A stretch of 21,732 bases of DNA from JADFRG01 sp964590515 (GCA_964590515.1 CAZPZD010000040.1:1-21732), one strand, 5' to 3'; positions 6,574-15,108 are shown, numbered from the stretch's first letter. The notes: a model not told the origin generated them from the letters alone. Numbers and translations: made by a program.

Positions 6574-8121
6574 CTAAGCATCCTTGAGCAACTCACTGCA
6601 GAATGCAGCGGCCTTGGCATTGCTGTTGAACAAGTGCACCCCGGCCTCGCGAAGCAATCTCGATTGCAGCGACAAGTCCTGAGTATCCCCATCCGTGCCG
6701 CAGATAGAGGCCACAATCGCAGGAGCGCCGCTCTGCTTTTGCCTTCCCCGTTTGCCTTCGCTGATCGCGTCCAGGATCTCTCCCACCGGATCCAATGCGG
6801 CGTTGAAGCCCAGGATGAAATCGAGCAGCAGGACGGCCACGCTGGGGTCGCTGAACTCTGCCAGGACCCGCTGCCGGCGCAAGGTCCCGTCGATCATCGG
6901 GTGGGGCCTTCCCAGGGTGAACACCTCATCGCCCATGTCGATCAGGGTGTGTTCCCGGCTCCGATTGGGATCCGGGAGCTTGAATTCCTTTTCAAGTGGT
7001 GCGTTTGAATACACTGCGAGCCCGGCTTCGCGCAGGATGAGCTGCGACTGATAACAGAACGTTCCGCCCGCGAAAAGGCCCCGCAGGTAGCACTGTTCGG
7101 AGGTCCGAGCAGCACGAAGACTCTTAGCCAGCAGGAGCTCCTCGGCGGACAGCGCGCCTGCCTGCGGGCTATCTTCCCGGCTGGAGAGCCGGATCGCCGT
7201 TTGCACGGCGGCATCGATGGTGCGAGCCCAGTGTACGTTCCCCCGGTTTGCGCCCTCGTCCATCGGCGAGCCCAACAAGCATGCCACCATCGGCTTGCTG
7301 CTCGCCTCAAGGCGTGAAACCAAACGCTTGAGCGTCTCGCTCCCCGGCGGCTTCCCGATGACGGCGATGACCTCGGTGGGCAGATCGGATTCCAGCGCCT
7401 CCAGGGCCAGGAAGCTAGTGATGCCGCCAATCTCGTCGGACAGATCATGGCTGCCCGTGCCGATGGCCTGCGAAATGCCGTGTCCTGCATTGTGGATCTG
7501 GCAAGTGAATTCCTGGAGCCCCGTCCCCGAGGGTCCGATGACTCCTATCGATCCTCTGCGCACAACGTTGGCGAACCCAACCCCGACTCCGTTCAGAATG
7601 CTGGTCCCGCAATCCGGTCCCATGACGAGCAGTTTGCGTTCGCTTGCGAATTGCTTGAGCTTGCGCTCGGCTTCAAGCGGGACGTTGCTGCTGAAGATGA
7701 ATAGGTTGAGCCCTGATTCAAGCGCCGCTCGGGCCTCGCGCTCGACGTATTCTCCCGGGATCGTCAGCACCGCCAGATTGGCGGCCGGCGCGGCGCGAAG
7801 GCCCTCCTCCAGGGTGTGCAGGTCAGAGACCCGAGTGCTGGTCTCGAGCGACACTAGTGCCTCGTCGAGCAAGTGTCCCAACACCTGCTCGACAAGCTTG
7901 GGGCTGTCGGCGATGACCGCAACCACCAGGTCGTCGGCCTGAGCGGCATCGATCTCCGCTCCATGAATTCCGATATCCGCCAGCAATCGTTTGTTGTTTT
8001 CGCTGGCCATCAGCACGGCGGTTTGGCGCACGCCGGGTTGCTCCGACAGGCGCCTATCGACGCCCATCAGGAAGACCGAATCGTAGTATCGATTCCTACG
8101 AACGATGAATCCGGAAGCCAT
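6574..8121 (-). CDS. fdrA: FdrA-family protein (AllF-like, oxamate carbamoyltransferase component)
   Basis: This 515-residue protein is slightly shorter than E. coli FdrA (about 555). The N-terminus, FIVRRNRYYDSVFLMGVDRR, and the VLMASENNKRLLADIG segment are typical. The middle resembles the succinyl-CoA synthetase alpha-type CoA-binding and ligase fold: VMGPDCGTSILNGVGVGFAN, then GSIGVIGPSGTGLQEFTCQI, AIGTGSHDLSDEIGG and EVIAVIGKPPGSE. The C-terminal half includes DMGDEVFTLGRPHPMID and VLLLDFILGFNA. E. coli FdrA/YlbE/YlbF (AllFGH) have been reported to form oxamate carbamoyltransferase, converting oxalurate and phosphate to oxamate and carbamoyl phosphate; whether this homologue does the same is inference. 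It follows ylbE by 30 bp and probably shares its transcript. Confidence 0.9.
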   Translation of the reverse strand: MASGFIVRRNRYYDSVFLMGVDRRLSEQPGVRQTAVLMASENNKRLLADIGIHGAEIDAAQADDLVVAVIADSPKLVEQVLGHLLDEALVSLETSTRVSDLHTLEEGLRAAPAANLAVLTIPGEYVEREARAALESGLNLFIFSSNVPLEAERKLKQFASERKLLVMGPDCGTSILNGVGVGFANVVRRGSIGVIGPSGTGLQEFTCQIHNAGHGISQAIGTGSHDLSDEIGGITSFLALEALESDLPTEVIAVIGKPPGSETLKRLVSRLEASSKPMVACLLGSPMDEGANRGNVHWARTIDAAVQTAIRLSSREDSPQAGALSAEELLLAKSLRAARTSEQCYLRGLFAGGTFCYQSQLILREAGLAVYSNAPLEKEFKLPDPNRSREHTLIDMGDEVFTLGRPHPMIDGTLRRQRVLAEFSDPSVAVLLLDFILGFNAALDPVGEILDAISEGKRGRQKQSGAPAIVASICGTDGDTQDLSLQSRLLREAGVHLFNSNAKAAAFCSELLKDA

Positions 8122-8151
8122 GGTCGAGCTCCAGAGGCAGTGTACTGAAGA

Positions 8152-9399
8152 TCATGCTTCGCTGTATCGCTTCCCAAACGCGATCAAGGCCTGCTTGAAA
8201 CATTCCATGGGCGCCCGCACCAAGCCGGCGCCGATGATCGGGTAGCCGGGATCCTTGTGGGCGATCGCGGTGTCAATGATTGGGGCGGTGTTCGACTGCA
8301 CGACCTTGCGAACATCGATGCCGACGGAGGTCCCGGCAAAGCCCAGGGCGGGCATCCGGTAGGTGGGGTGCAGAGCCGTTGTGATCCTTCGCATCTCGCG
8401 GGTGTATGCCTGAGCCTCCTCGGCCGTCCCGCCCACGAGGGGCAGGATCCCCGGCGCACCGGCCAGGGTGAACGCTCCCCAGCCGACGGTTTCGGTAATG
8501 GCCGAGTCTCCCATGTCGAGCCCGGCATCTTTGGCCGAGTAGCCCGGCAGGAATAGGCCGTCTACTGCCGGGGCAGGGGCGGTAAACCAGTCCTCGCCCA
8601 GGCCGCTGACCCGAATTCCAAATTCTGTGCCGTTTCGCGCCATGGCGGTGACGATTGTGCTGCCTTCGATATTCATTGCCGGGTCGGCAATCACTTTCCC
8701 ACTCGCCATGGCCAGCCCAAGGAACAGCAGGTTGTGGCCGGTGAGGTACTTCAGGGTTGGAAGGACCCGATCTTTCGGGAGGCCGGCTTCCGCCATCGCC
8801 ACCGCCATTCGGTTCGCGAACAAGCTGGAGGAAGCGGTGTGGCGGTTGTGCAGCTCGTCGCCCATCTGCAGGGCCTGGGTGATGATCGGTTTCAATTCCA
8901 GGCCGCCGATCGCATGCAGCCCTTCGCGCAAGGTGGGCGCCCACAGGTCGCGCCAGAGCCTCAAGCCTGCCAGGGCCCCCTCGCTAAATTCTCCGAATTG
9001 CTGCCGACCCTCTACCTGACGGCAGAACCCCCGATTTCCATACGTTCGGTTCTCCACCACCCAGACTGGTGCGGAAGGGGAGATCGTGCCGGCCATCGGC
9101 CCCACCGCGCCATGATGATGGTTCGGTTCCAGGCGGATTTCGCCCCGCTCGAGCAGGGCGCGTGCGTCCTCCGGGCCAGCCGCCCACCCTTCATACAAGA
9201 TCATACCGATGATGGCTCCTTGCTGAGCTCCGCACATTCGATCCCACTCGATGGGCGGCCCGGCGTGGGTAATCATTCTGTCCTTCAGCCCGGGAATGAC
9301 CTCGCCTGCCGGCGCGATGTCAACCAGAACCGGCTCTCCTTCCGTCATGCGTTGAACGGCTTCCGCATTCGCCTTCTCAATCTTTTGCTTAATCTCCAT
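8152..9399 (-). CDS. ylbE: DUF1116 / YlbE-family protein (AllG-like)
   Basis: This 415-residue protein has nearly the length of E. coli YlbE (about 419). Family signatures include VLVDIAPAGEVIPGL near the start, MCGAQQGAIIGMILYEGWA, then PNHHHGAVGPMAGTISPS and, later, MGDELHNRHTASSSLF. The His-rich PNHHHGAVGPM and the RNGTEFGIRVSG segment are the best candidates for an active site. The start is ATG 9399, with ggagg 9 nt upstream (9413-9409). In E. coli ylbE lies next to fdrA in the allantoin gene region and encodes a reported subunit of oxamate carbamoyltransferase. Here it sits between a BMP-type binding protein gene and fdrA, which suggests that its substrate derives from the imported compound. 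Confidence 0.9.
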   Translation of the reverse strand: MEIKQKIEKANAEAVQRMTEGEPVLVDIAPAGEVIPGLKDRMITHAGPPIEWDRMCGAQQGAIIGMILYEGWAAGPEDARALLERGEIRLEPNHHHGAVGPMAGTISPSAPVWVVENRTYGNRGFCRQVEGRQQFGEFSEGALAGLRLWRDLWAPTLREGLHAIGGLELKPIITQALQMGDELHNRHTASSSLFANRMAVAMAEAGLPKDRVLPTLKYLTGHNLLFLGLAMASGKVIADPAMNIEGSTIVTAMARNGTEFGIRVSGLGEDWFTAPAPAVDGLFLPGYSAKDAGLDMGDSAITETVGWGAFTLAGAPGILPLVGGTAEEAQAYTREMRRITTALHPTYRMPALGFAGTSVGIDVRKVVQSNTAPIIDTAIAHKDPGYPIIGAGLVRAPMECFKQALIAFGKRYSEA

Positions 9400-9434
9400 G
9401 AAATGATGCCTCCGGCACGGGTAGGCAAGGTTCT

Positions 9435-9464
9435 CCGGTGGGCCTCGAGGTCGAGGCCCACCGG
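9435..9464 (-). terminator. Strong intercistronic hairpin between the binding-protein gene and ylbE
   Basis: A perfect 13-bp inverted repeat, ccggtgggcctcg / cgaggcccaccgg, with a 4-nt loop (aggt on the plus strand) begins 20 nt after the stop of the binding-protein gene. On the minus strand it is followed by agaaccttgcc, with no T-run, so it is not a standard intrinsic terminator. More likely it is an mRNA-stabilising or attenuating element that raises the level of the binding protein over the downstream enzymes, as is known for the malE-malF intercistronic region. The function is inferred. Confidence 0.6.
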
Positions 9465-9483
9465 GATGCTCGCCACTGGTGGC

Positions 9484-10653
9484 TTACTTTGGACTTCCGA
9501 TCACGCCCTGAACGAACCAGTCTACCGAGCCCATGACATCGGGGGTCAAGACTTCGCCTTCAGGAACCTTCACATTTCCTTCCTGATCCACGACCGGGCC
9601 TGCGAAGACCACGATCCCTCCAGCTTCGATATCGGCTCTGGCCTGATTGACTGCGTCTTGAACCTCCGCCGGAACATTGGGCCCGAACGGCGCCATGGCC
9701 ATGCAGCCATCGGCGATTCCGCAGCGAAGGAAGATCGGCTCCCAGCTCCCATCCACCACACCGGAGGCGAGAAAGGTCAAAGTGTCGCCGAGGGTGTAGC
9801 CGATTCCCGAAATCCAGTATTCGGGAGCAAACTGCTGGGCGGCCAGCGACTGAAATCCGATCGAGTAGACGGCACGCGATTCAGCCGTCGACAAGACCGT
9901 CGCGGGCGAATCGACGTGCATCGTGATGACATCCACCCCCTGGTTGATGAGCGAGTTGGTCGCATCGGCTTCCTTGGCCGCGTCACCCCAACTGAAGGTG
10001 TAGGTCACGGTGGTCTGTGCGTCCGGATTTACCGATTGGGCACCCAGCTCGAACGCGTTGATGAAGGTGAGCGTCCAGCCCAATGGGAAGGCGGCGACGA
10101 AGCCCAGCTGGTTCGATTCGGTCATCAGCCCAGCTGCCACCCCCATCATGTACCAGGTATCCGGAGGCTCGCCGAAGAAGTTAGCAAAGTTGGGGCCCAT
10201 CTCCCACCCGCCGGCGTGCTCGAAGATCACATCCGGATATTTCGCCGAAAGCTCGAGGGCCGGGTACTGGTGGTTGAACGCGGTGGCGATGATCAGCTTG
10301 GCGCCCTGCTGGATCATGTTTTCCATGGTCGTAGTGGCGCCCGCCTCTTCGGGGACGTTTTCGGCCTCGATGATCTCCACGCAGGAGATGTTCTCTTTGA
10401 TCGCCAGTACGCTTTCGTACATCGCCTGGTTGTAACCGGCATCCGTGATTGGCCCGCCGTACAACGCGCCGATGATGAGGCAGGGCTCTTCCGCCGCAGG
10501 GGCAACCGGCTGCTCTACAGTGGGTTCAACGGCCGCTTCCTCCGCAGGGGCAGCGGGTGCCTCGGGAGTCGGCTCAGCTTGTGCGCAGGCCGACAGCACG
10601 AGCGCGGCCATCAAAAGCCCGGCCAACATGGCATAGAAGGTTTTCATTCTCAT
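9484..10653 (-). CDS. BMP/PnrA-family ABC transporter substrate-binding lipoprotein
   Basis: This 389-residue extracytoplasmic binding protein is of the basic-membrane-protein (Bmp, PnrA-like) family, known for purine nucleoside uptake. The signal peptide runs to residue 22 with lipobox LSAC and lipid-anchored Cys23. A Pro/Glu/Ala-rich linker (about 25-56) follows, then the mature domain with IGALYGGPITDAGYNQAMYE. That segment corresponds to the family's G.I.D.SFN..A element. Later blocks are LIIATAFNHQYPALELSAKYPDV, VAAGLMTESNQLGFVAAFP and HVDSPATVLSTAESR. SD-like agaggaga lies about 6 nt before ATG 10653. It follows the permease genes by 104 bp, and a candidate internal promoter lies in that gap. 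Ligand: probably a nucleoside-like or ureide-like compound (inference). Confidence 0.92.
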   Translation of the reverse strand: MRMKTFYAMLAGLLMAALVLSACAQAEPTPEAPAAPAEEAAVEPTVEQPVAPAAEEPCLIIGALYGGPITDAGYNQAMYESVLAIKENISCVEIIEAENVPEEAGATTTMENMIQQGAKLIIATAFNHQYPALELSAKYPDVIFEHAGGWEMGPNFANFFGEPPDTWYMMGVAAGLMTESNQLGFVAAFPLGWTLTFINAFELGAQSVNPDAQTTVTYTFSWGDAAKEADATNSLINQGVDVITMHVDSPATVLSTAESRAVYSIGFQSLAAQQFAPEYWISGIGYTLGDTLTFLASGVVDGSWEPIFLRCGIADGCMAMAPFGPNVPAEVQDAVNQARADIEAGGIVVFAGPVVDQEGNVKVPEGEVLTPDVMGSVDWFVQGVIGSPK

Positions 10654-10710
10654 GGGTTCGTCTCCTCTTATCTCGGTTCTCGGAACATCAGTCGCCTCAC
10701 GTGCTCATCC

Positions 10711-10740
10711 CTAATACGCTACTCGCAGGGTTCATGACAA
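10711..10740 (-). promoter_or_regulatory. Candidate internal promoter for the binding-protein gene
   Basis: On the minus strand TTGTCA (10740-10735) and TATTAG (10716-10711) are spaced by 18 bp. The -35 matches 5 of 6 consensus bases and the -10 matches 4 of 6. It lies in the 104-bp gap between the second permease and the binding protein, and would give a leader of about 50 nt. A separate promoter would suit a binding protein needed in excess. Confidence 0.3.
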
Positions 10741-10757
10741 TCCTCCACTCTCCTTTC

Positions 10758-11675
10758 CTACTCGGTGCCGAGATAGACCCGCCCCAGGCTGGCCGGAGCA
10801 GAGTGCCGACGGGTGCCTCCCCAAAGCATGAGCACGAGGATGGTCACAAGGTAAGGGATCGTGCTCAGCAGAAACGGTGAGATTTGGGTGCCACTTGACT
10901 GGAGCAAGAGCTGGAAGGCGACTGCCGCGCTAAACAGTAGTGCGCCCAGAATCGCTCGAAGCGGATGCCATTTCGAGAAAATCACCAGGGCAACCGCGAT
11001 GAACCCCCGCCCGGCGGTCATGTACTCGGTCCAGTTCATGGCATAGGCGATCGAAAGATGAGCAGCGCCGAGGCCGACAAAGAGGCCCCCGACGAAAAGC
11101 GCCTGGTATCGGATCAGACGTGGATCACGACCCGAGGCGAAGGCGATATCGGTGCTCTCCCCCACCGCCCGCAATCCCAGCCCCCAACGAGTGCGGAAAA
11201 GCAGCCACCACACCAAGACCGCTGCCGGGATCGCCAGGTAGATCAGAAGGTCGAACCGAAAGAGTGATCCATAAAGCTCTGGAAGGTTGGAAAGCCCCGG
11301 TAGCGGAAGTCTGGGGAGCCCATTGATCCTGGCGCCGACGTAGGGTCTCCCGATCCACGCGCTCACCCCGAAGCCGAAGAACATCAGTGAGAGACCGCTA
11401 GCCAATTGGTTGGCGCGGCGGGTTACGGTCAGATAGCCCAGGCTCATGTTCATCACGCCGCCGATCAGCATCGAGACCACAACGCCGAGGTATGGGTTGC
11501 CGGTGATCGAGCTCAATGCGAATCCAGCCGAAGCGCTGACAAGCAAAACGCCTTCGAGCCCGAGGTTTACGATTCCCGAGCGCTGATCGATGATCTCGCC
11601 GAGAGTGGTGTAAAGCAGGGAAGTCCCCGAATAGATGGCGCTCGACAGGACGCCCAATGCGGCGAGCAGAGTCAC
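10758..11675 (-). CDS. ABC transporter permease, nucleoside (NupQ/YufQ-like) type
   Basis: This 305-residue integral membrane protein of the BPD_transp_2 family has eight to ten hydrophobic segments. The signature SGIVNLGLEGVLLVSA, just after the first membrane segment, is the EAA-like coupling region typical of the second permease in nucleoside importers. RTRWGLGLRAVGES is the cytoplasmic loop that contacts the ATPase. The start is GTG 11675, overlapping the stop of the preceding permease by 4 bp (GTGA), so translation is coupled. The frame is open further upstream to 12065, but that part lies antisense-like within the other permease's coding region and carries no membrane segments. It forms a heterodimer with the upstream permease. 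Confidence 0.9.
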   Translation of the reverse strand: MTLLAALGVLSSAIYSGTSLLYTTLGEIIDQRSGIVNLGLEGVLLVSASAGFALSSITGNPYLGVVVSMLIGGVMNMSLGYLTVTRRANQLASGLSLMFFGFGVSAWIGRPYVGARINGLPRLPLPGLSNLPELYGSLFRFDLLIYLAIPAAVLVWWLLFRTRWGLGLRAVGESTDIAFASGRDPRLIRYQALFVGGLFVGLGAAHLSIAYAMNWTEYMTAGRGFIAVALVIFSKWHPLRAILGALLFSAAVAFQLLLQSSGTQISPFLLSTIPYLVTILVLMLWGGTRRHSAPASLGRVYLGTE

Positions 11676-12721
11676 GCGGCTTTCCTCCGGCCCGGCAGCT
11701 GTGGTCGGGCAAGAACCACGAACAGGGTGAACGCCAGCAGGATGTTGATCACGGCATAGGGAACGTCGCGAGTAATCTGCAGCAGGTTTCCGCCGCTGGT
11801 GATGATGGCCACCCCGAATGAGGTGAGGACAATCCCCAACGGGTTTCCGCCGGCCAGCCAGCTGATCAGGAAACCCATGTATCCGATGCCCCGCGAGAAA
11901 TTGGCCAGCAGGACGCCGTAGAACCCGGAAACCTGCGCCATCCCGGCGAGTCCCCCGATCGCGCCACCGAGGCACATGACTGTGATCAGGTAGGTCTTCA
12001 GCGGGAGGCCGTTGCGCAGCGCCGCCTGGGGATTCCCGCCGATCGCCCGCATCTCCAGCCCCCACCGGGTGTATTTCATCGCCAACCAGAAGGAGGCCAG
12101 CAGCAGGAGGGCGATCACCAAACTCAGGTCGATCCGGGTATCAAATAGATTTGGAAGGCGGGCCGCCGGGGAGAAATTCGGCGTCTTATTAGTGTCCATC
12201 GGCGAGTGCCAGTAACCAAAGACCAGGAAGGACACGATCAGCGGGGCGACTGAGTTCAAGAGCAGGGTGGTGATGGTCTCATTAACCAGCCCCAGCGCTC
12301 GCAGGATGCCGGGGATCAACGCCCAGAGGCCGCCGCCGATCATCCCCAAAAGCATCATCCATGGAAGCAATAGCCAGGCGGGCAGATCGCCGAAGGCGAG
12401 CGCGCCCCAGGTGGCGAGGCCCGCCCCCAGGTAGAGCTGGCCTTCAACCCCCACATTGATCAATCCAATCCGAGAAGGCAGGGCCACGGCCAGGGCGGTG
12501 AGCAGCATGGGGGTCATAGCGACAAAAACTTCAGACAGACCGTAGGCGCTGCCCAGGGTCGAAGCAAACAGGTCCCGATACGACTGGATCGGGTCATTGC
12601 CGGCAATCAGCAAGATGATGCCGAAAAGCAGGAAGGCGAACACGATCATGATTCCATAGCGAACCAAGACGCTCCACGCCTTCCCTCGAAACGATGCGGA
12701 GAGCCTCATCGAATCAGCCAT
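11672..12721 (-). CDS. ABC transporter permease, nucleoside (NupP/YufP-like) type
   Basis: This 349-residue membrane protein of the BPD_transp_2 family is the first permease of the BMP-type importer. It has about ten hydrophobic segments. LPSRIGLINVGVEGQLYLGAG is the conserved GxxNxGxEGQ element, and KYTRWGLEMRAIGGNPQAA is the ATPase-contact loop. ALVNETITTLLLNSVAPLIV matches the NETI...LMLN block typical of this subfamily. The ATG at 12721 overlaps the ATPase gene's stop by 8 bp, and its own end overlaps the next permease by 4 bp. The three genes are therefore one translationally coupled unit. Confidence 0.92.
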   Translation of the reverse strand: MADSMRLSASFRGKAWSVLVRYGIMIVFAFLLFGIILLIAGNDPIQSYRDLFASTLGSAYGLSEVFVAMTPMLLTALAVALPSRIGLINVGVEGQLYLGAGLATWGALAFGDLPAWLLLPWMMLLGMIGGGLWALIPGILRALGLVNETITTLLLNSVAPLIVSFLVFGYWHSPMDTNKTPNFSPAARLPNLFDTRIDLSLVIALLLLASFWLAMKYTRWGLEMRAIGGNPQAALRNGLPLKTYLITVMCLGGAIGGLAGMAQVSGFYGVLLANFSRGIGYMGFLISWLAGGNPLGIVLTSFGVAIITSGGNLLQITRDVPYAVINILLAFTLFVVLARPQLPGRRKAA

Positions 12722-14270
12722 TGATCCCAGGTTGACCCTCAGAACCCGTCATCAGATGACCCACCTCGATGAGGGTGGTGTCTTGGGGTCTGAAGCTGCC
12801 GACAATCCTTCCGCCGTGGAGCACTATCAGACGATCGCTGAGCGTGAAAAGCTCCTCGAGATCCTCCGAAATCAGCAACACCCCGCAACCCTCGCCCCGG
12901 GCCTGGATCAATGCGTTGCGGGCGGCGAAGGTGCTTTGCAAATCCAAACCACGGGTGAGATAGGAAGCGATGATCAGTTTCGGATGTTGGGCCAGTTCTC
13001 GAACGATGACCATCCGCTGCAGATTGCCGCCCGACAACGACTTGGCAGGTGCAAAGGTCGGAAGCGAAAAGCCCAGTCCGGCCGAGGCTTGGGCGAGATC
13101 CTGCTGAACAGCCCCCCAACCGATTCTCAGGCCGCCCCAACGGGCATACCGCTGAGTGCGAGTGAGGGCCATGTTTTCGAGGACCGACATGAACGGGACG
13201 GAGGCCATGGCCAAAGGGTTCTCGGGAATGAAGCTCACCCCGCGACTGCGCAAGGCGCGAACCGACTTGCGGGTCACATCCTCGCCGAAAAGCAGCTTGG
13301 TGCCGGTGTTGCTGCGTTTGGCGCCGAGGATCAGGTCTCCCAGTTCCTTCTGTCCGTTGCCGGACACTCCGGCGATGCCCACAATCTCGCCGGGGTAGAT
13401 CTTGAGGTCGAGATTCTTCAAGGTAGTCTCGGTGCCCTGGGCGCGGGTGCTGAGACCGCGCAGCTCCAATACCGGCGATCGGGCTTCGGCAGGCGGCTGT
13501 CCCTTGACCTCAGGGGCGGACAGCTTCATTTCGAACATCAGGTCGATCAGGCGCTGCTCATTCGCCTCTTGTCGCAACAGGGTTCCGGCCACCCGACCGC
13601 GACGCAGAACCGTAATGCGGTCGGCGCACTCAAGGACTTCCTTGAGTTTGTGGGTGATGAGCACGATCGCGTATCCGTCGTCCCGCAGATTGCGCAGCAC
13701 GTTCAGCAGCGAGGCCAATTCATGCGGGGCGAGAACCCGGGTGGGCTCATCCAGGATCAGCAGCCGGGCATCTGACAGCAGCAGCTTCAGAACCTCGACC
13801 TTCTGCATCTGCCCAATGGACAACGATGCGACCATTTGGCGTGGGCCGACCTCCAGGCCATATCGGTTTGAAAGGGTTTCGATCCGAAGGCAGACTTCGT
13901 CCAGATCAATCAGCCGGTCGAGGTCCGGAAGGAACAGGGCGATGTTCTCGGCCACACTGAATGCCGGGATGAGGGTGAAATCCTGGAAGACCATCCCAAT
14001 CTGGGCGGCGCGTGCGTCGCGGGGAGTATTGATCGACACTGGCCGGCCGTTCAGCTCGATGCGGCCGGAATCTGCCCGGTAGAACCCGTAGAGGATCTTT
14101 ACCAGTGTGCTTTTTCCAGCCCCGTTTTCACCGAGCAGGGCGTGGATTTCTGAGGGATAGATGTCGAGATCGACATTGTCGTTGGCGAGCACGGCCGCGA
14201 AGGTCTTGCTGATCCCTCGCATCTGGATCATCGGGGGCCTTTGGGAGGGGGTGGTGGACGGCTCTGGCAC
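12714..14270 (-). CDS. ABC transporter ATP-binding protein with two nucleotide-binding domains (NupO/YufO-like)
   Basis: This 518-residue cytoplasmic ATPase has tandem ABC domains. NBD1 has Walker A GENGAGKST (47-55), signature LSIGQMQ (150-156), Walker B LLILDEP (170-176) and the switch His in VLITHKL. NBD2 (about 267-515) has a degenerate Walker A (GVSGNGQKEL, 301-310, without GKS/T), signature LSGGNLQ (412-418) and a Walker B-like LIIASYLTRGLD (432-443) without the catalytic Glu. That asymmetry is usual for nucleoside-, ribose- and BMP-type importers. The start is uncertain: GTG 14270 or ATG 14231 (MIQMRGISKTF), neither with a good SD; the latter gives 505 residues and begins at the conserved part. 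It is the first gene of the transport operon. Confidence 0.93.
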   Translation of the reverse strand: MPEPSTTPSQRPPMIQMRGISKTFAAVLANDNVDLDIYPSEIHALLGENGAGKSTLVKILYGFYRADSGRIELNGRPVSINTPRDARAAQIGMVFQDFTLIPAFSVAENIALFLPDLDRLIDLDEVCLRIETLSNRYGLEVGPRQMVASLSIGQMQKVEVLKLLLSDARLLILDEPTRVLAPHELASLLNVLRNLRDDGYAIVLITHKLKEVLECADRITVLRRGRVAGTLLRQEANEQRLIDLMFEMKLSAPEVKGQPPAEARSPVLELRGLSTRAQGTETTLKNLDLKIYPGEIVGIAGVSGNGQKELGDLILGAKRSNTGTKLLFGEDVTRKSVRALRSRGVSFIPENPLAMASVPFMSVLENMALTRTQRYARWGGLRIGWGAVQQDLAQASAGLGFSLPTFAPAKSLSGGNLQRMVIVRELAQHPKLIIASYLTRGLDLQSTFAARNALIQARGEGCGVLLISEDLEELFTLSDRLIVLHGGRIVGSFRPQDTTLIEVGHLMTGSEGQPGING

Positions 14271-14393
14271 GCGCGGTTCGGGTGTTGGCGCGGACTGCCT
14301 TTCGCCTCATCCGGGCGAAACGTTGAGCAGACCTAGGGCCAGATCTATCTTAAGGAACTAGGCGACCGAGGTTAAGCGTAGAAAGTGGGGATT

Positions 14394-14406
14394 TTCACAA
14401 AGTGAA
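14394..14406. promoter_or_regulatory. Inverted repeat TTCAC-aaa-GTGAA upstream of the transport operon
   Basis: A perfect 5-bp inverted repeat with a 3-nt spacer lies 124-136 bp upstream of the first ABC gene, in the 199-bp gap after the response regulator gene. Its size and position would suit a dimeric regulator. There is no second copy and no clear adjacent promoter, so this is a candidate only. The rest of the 14271-14469 gap shows no gene and no evident terminator. Confidence 0.2.
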
Positions 14407-14469
14407 GGCTAGAGGTTGTCTACGGACCTCGCACAGGTAGTTTGTACGCGGTCCGGGTTTCGATCCGGT

Positions 14470-15108
14470 TCAATCGAGCAGCCCGTGATCGCGGGCGTAG
14501 CGAACGAGATCGACCCGGCTCTGTAAGCCGAGCTTGCCGGAGAGATTGGCCCGATGGCCTTCAACTGTCCGCACGCTAATGTTGAGCTCAGCTCCGATTT
14601 GCCGGTTGGTGTAGCCCTGGACAATCAATTTCAAGACCTGAACCTCTCGCGGGGTAAGCTGCTCGGCGGCCTCGTTCGGCTGGCTGGCGGGTTGCACAGT
14701 GTCAACCAGGAGGGCGCGCATGAGCGACGGATCCACATACATATCACCGCGCATGACGACGTTGATGGCTGAAATCAGCTCGCTCTCCGCGGCCCGCTTC
14801 ACAACGTAACCCGATGCCCCGGCGCGTATCGCCTCGCGCAGCAGCGCCTGATCCTCGTGTACGGTGAGGATTAGGATGCGCAGATCTGGGAAGTTGGCTT
14901 TGAGAGCTCTCGTAACCTGGATGCCGTCCAGGTCGGGCATGCTCAGATCGAGCAGCAGGACATCCGGTTGCATCTTTTCTGTCAGCTCAATCGCTTCGTA
15001 TCCGCCGCTGGCCTCGCCGACCAACTCCATCGCAGGTTCGGCTGTAAGCAGCGTGCGCAGCCCAGTCCGCACGATGGCATGATCGTCGGTGATCAGTATC
15101 CTAGGCAT
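14470..15108 (-). CDS. Response regulator, NarL/FixJ family
   Basis: This 212-residue regulator has a receiver domain (1-120) with Asp8-Asp9, phosphoacceptor Asp54 in VLLLDLSMPDLDG, Thr in LILTVHE and Lys in GYVVKRA. The LuxR HTH (about 147-207) reads LTPREVQVLKLIVQG, then NRQIGAELNIS and TVEGHRANLSGKLGL. Its start overlaps the end of the MASE1 kinase gene by 8 bp, which marks the pair as a cognate system. It is the last gene before the ABC/ylbE/fdrA run on the same strand, so it is the obvious candidate to regulate that run. That link is inference from position. Confidence 0.95.
   Translation of the reverse strand: MPRILITDDHAIVRTGLRTLLTAEPAMELVGEASGGYEAIELTEKMQPDVLLLDLSMPDLDGIQVTRALKANFPDLRILILTVHEDQALLREAIRAGASGYVVKRAAESELISAINVVMRGDMYVDPSLMRALLVDTVQPASQPNEAAEQLTPREVQVLKLIVQGYTNRQIGAELNISVRTVEGHRANLSGKLGLQSRVDLVRYARDHGLLD

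Noticed and set aside
8734..10737. Long plus-strand open frame of about 667 codons
   Set aside because: It is antisense to ylbE and the binding-protein gene, its translation has no known motif, and long antisense frames are common at this GC content.
11676..12065. Upstream extension of the second permease frame to 12065
   Set aside because: It lies entirely within the first permease in another frame and encodes a Pro/Arg-rich stretch without membrane segments. The GTG at 11675 with a 4-bp overlap is the natural start.
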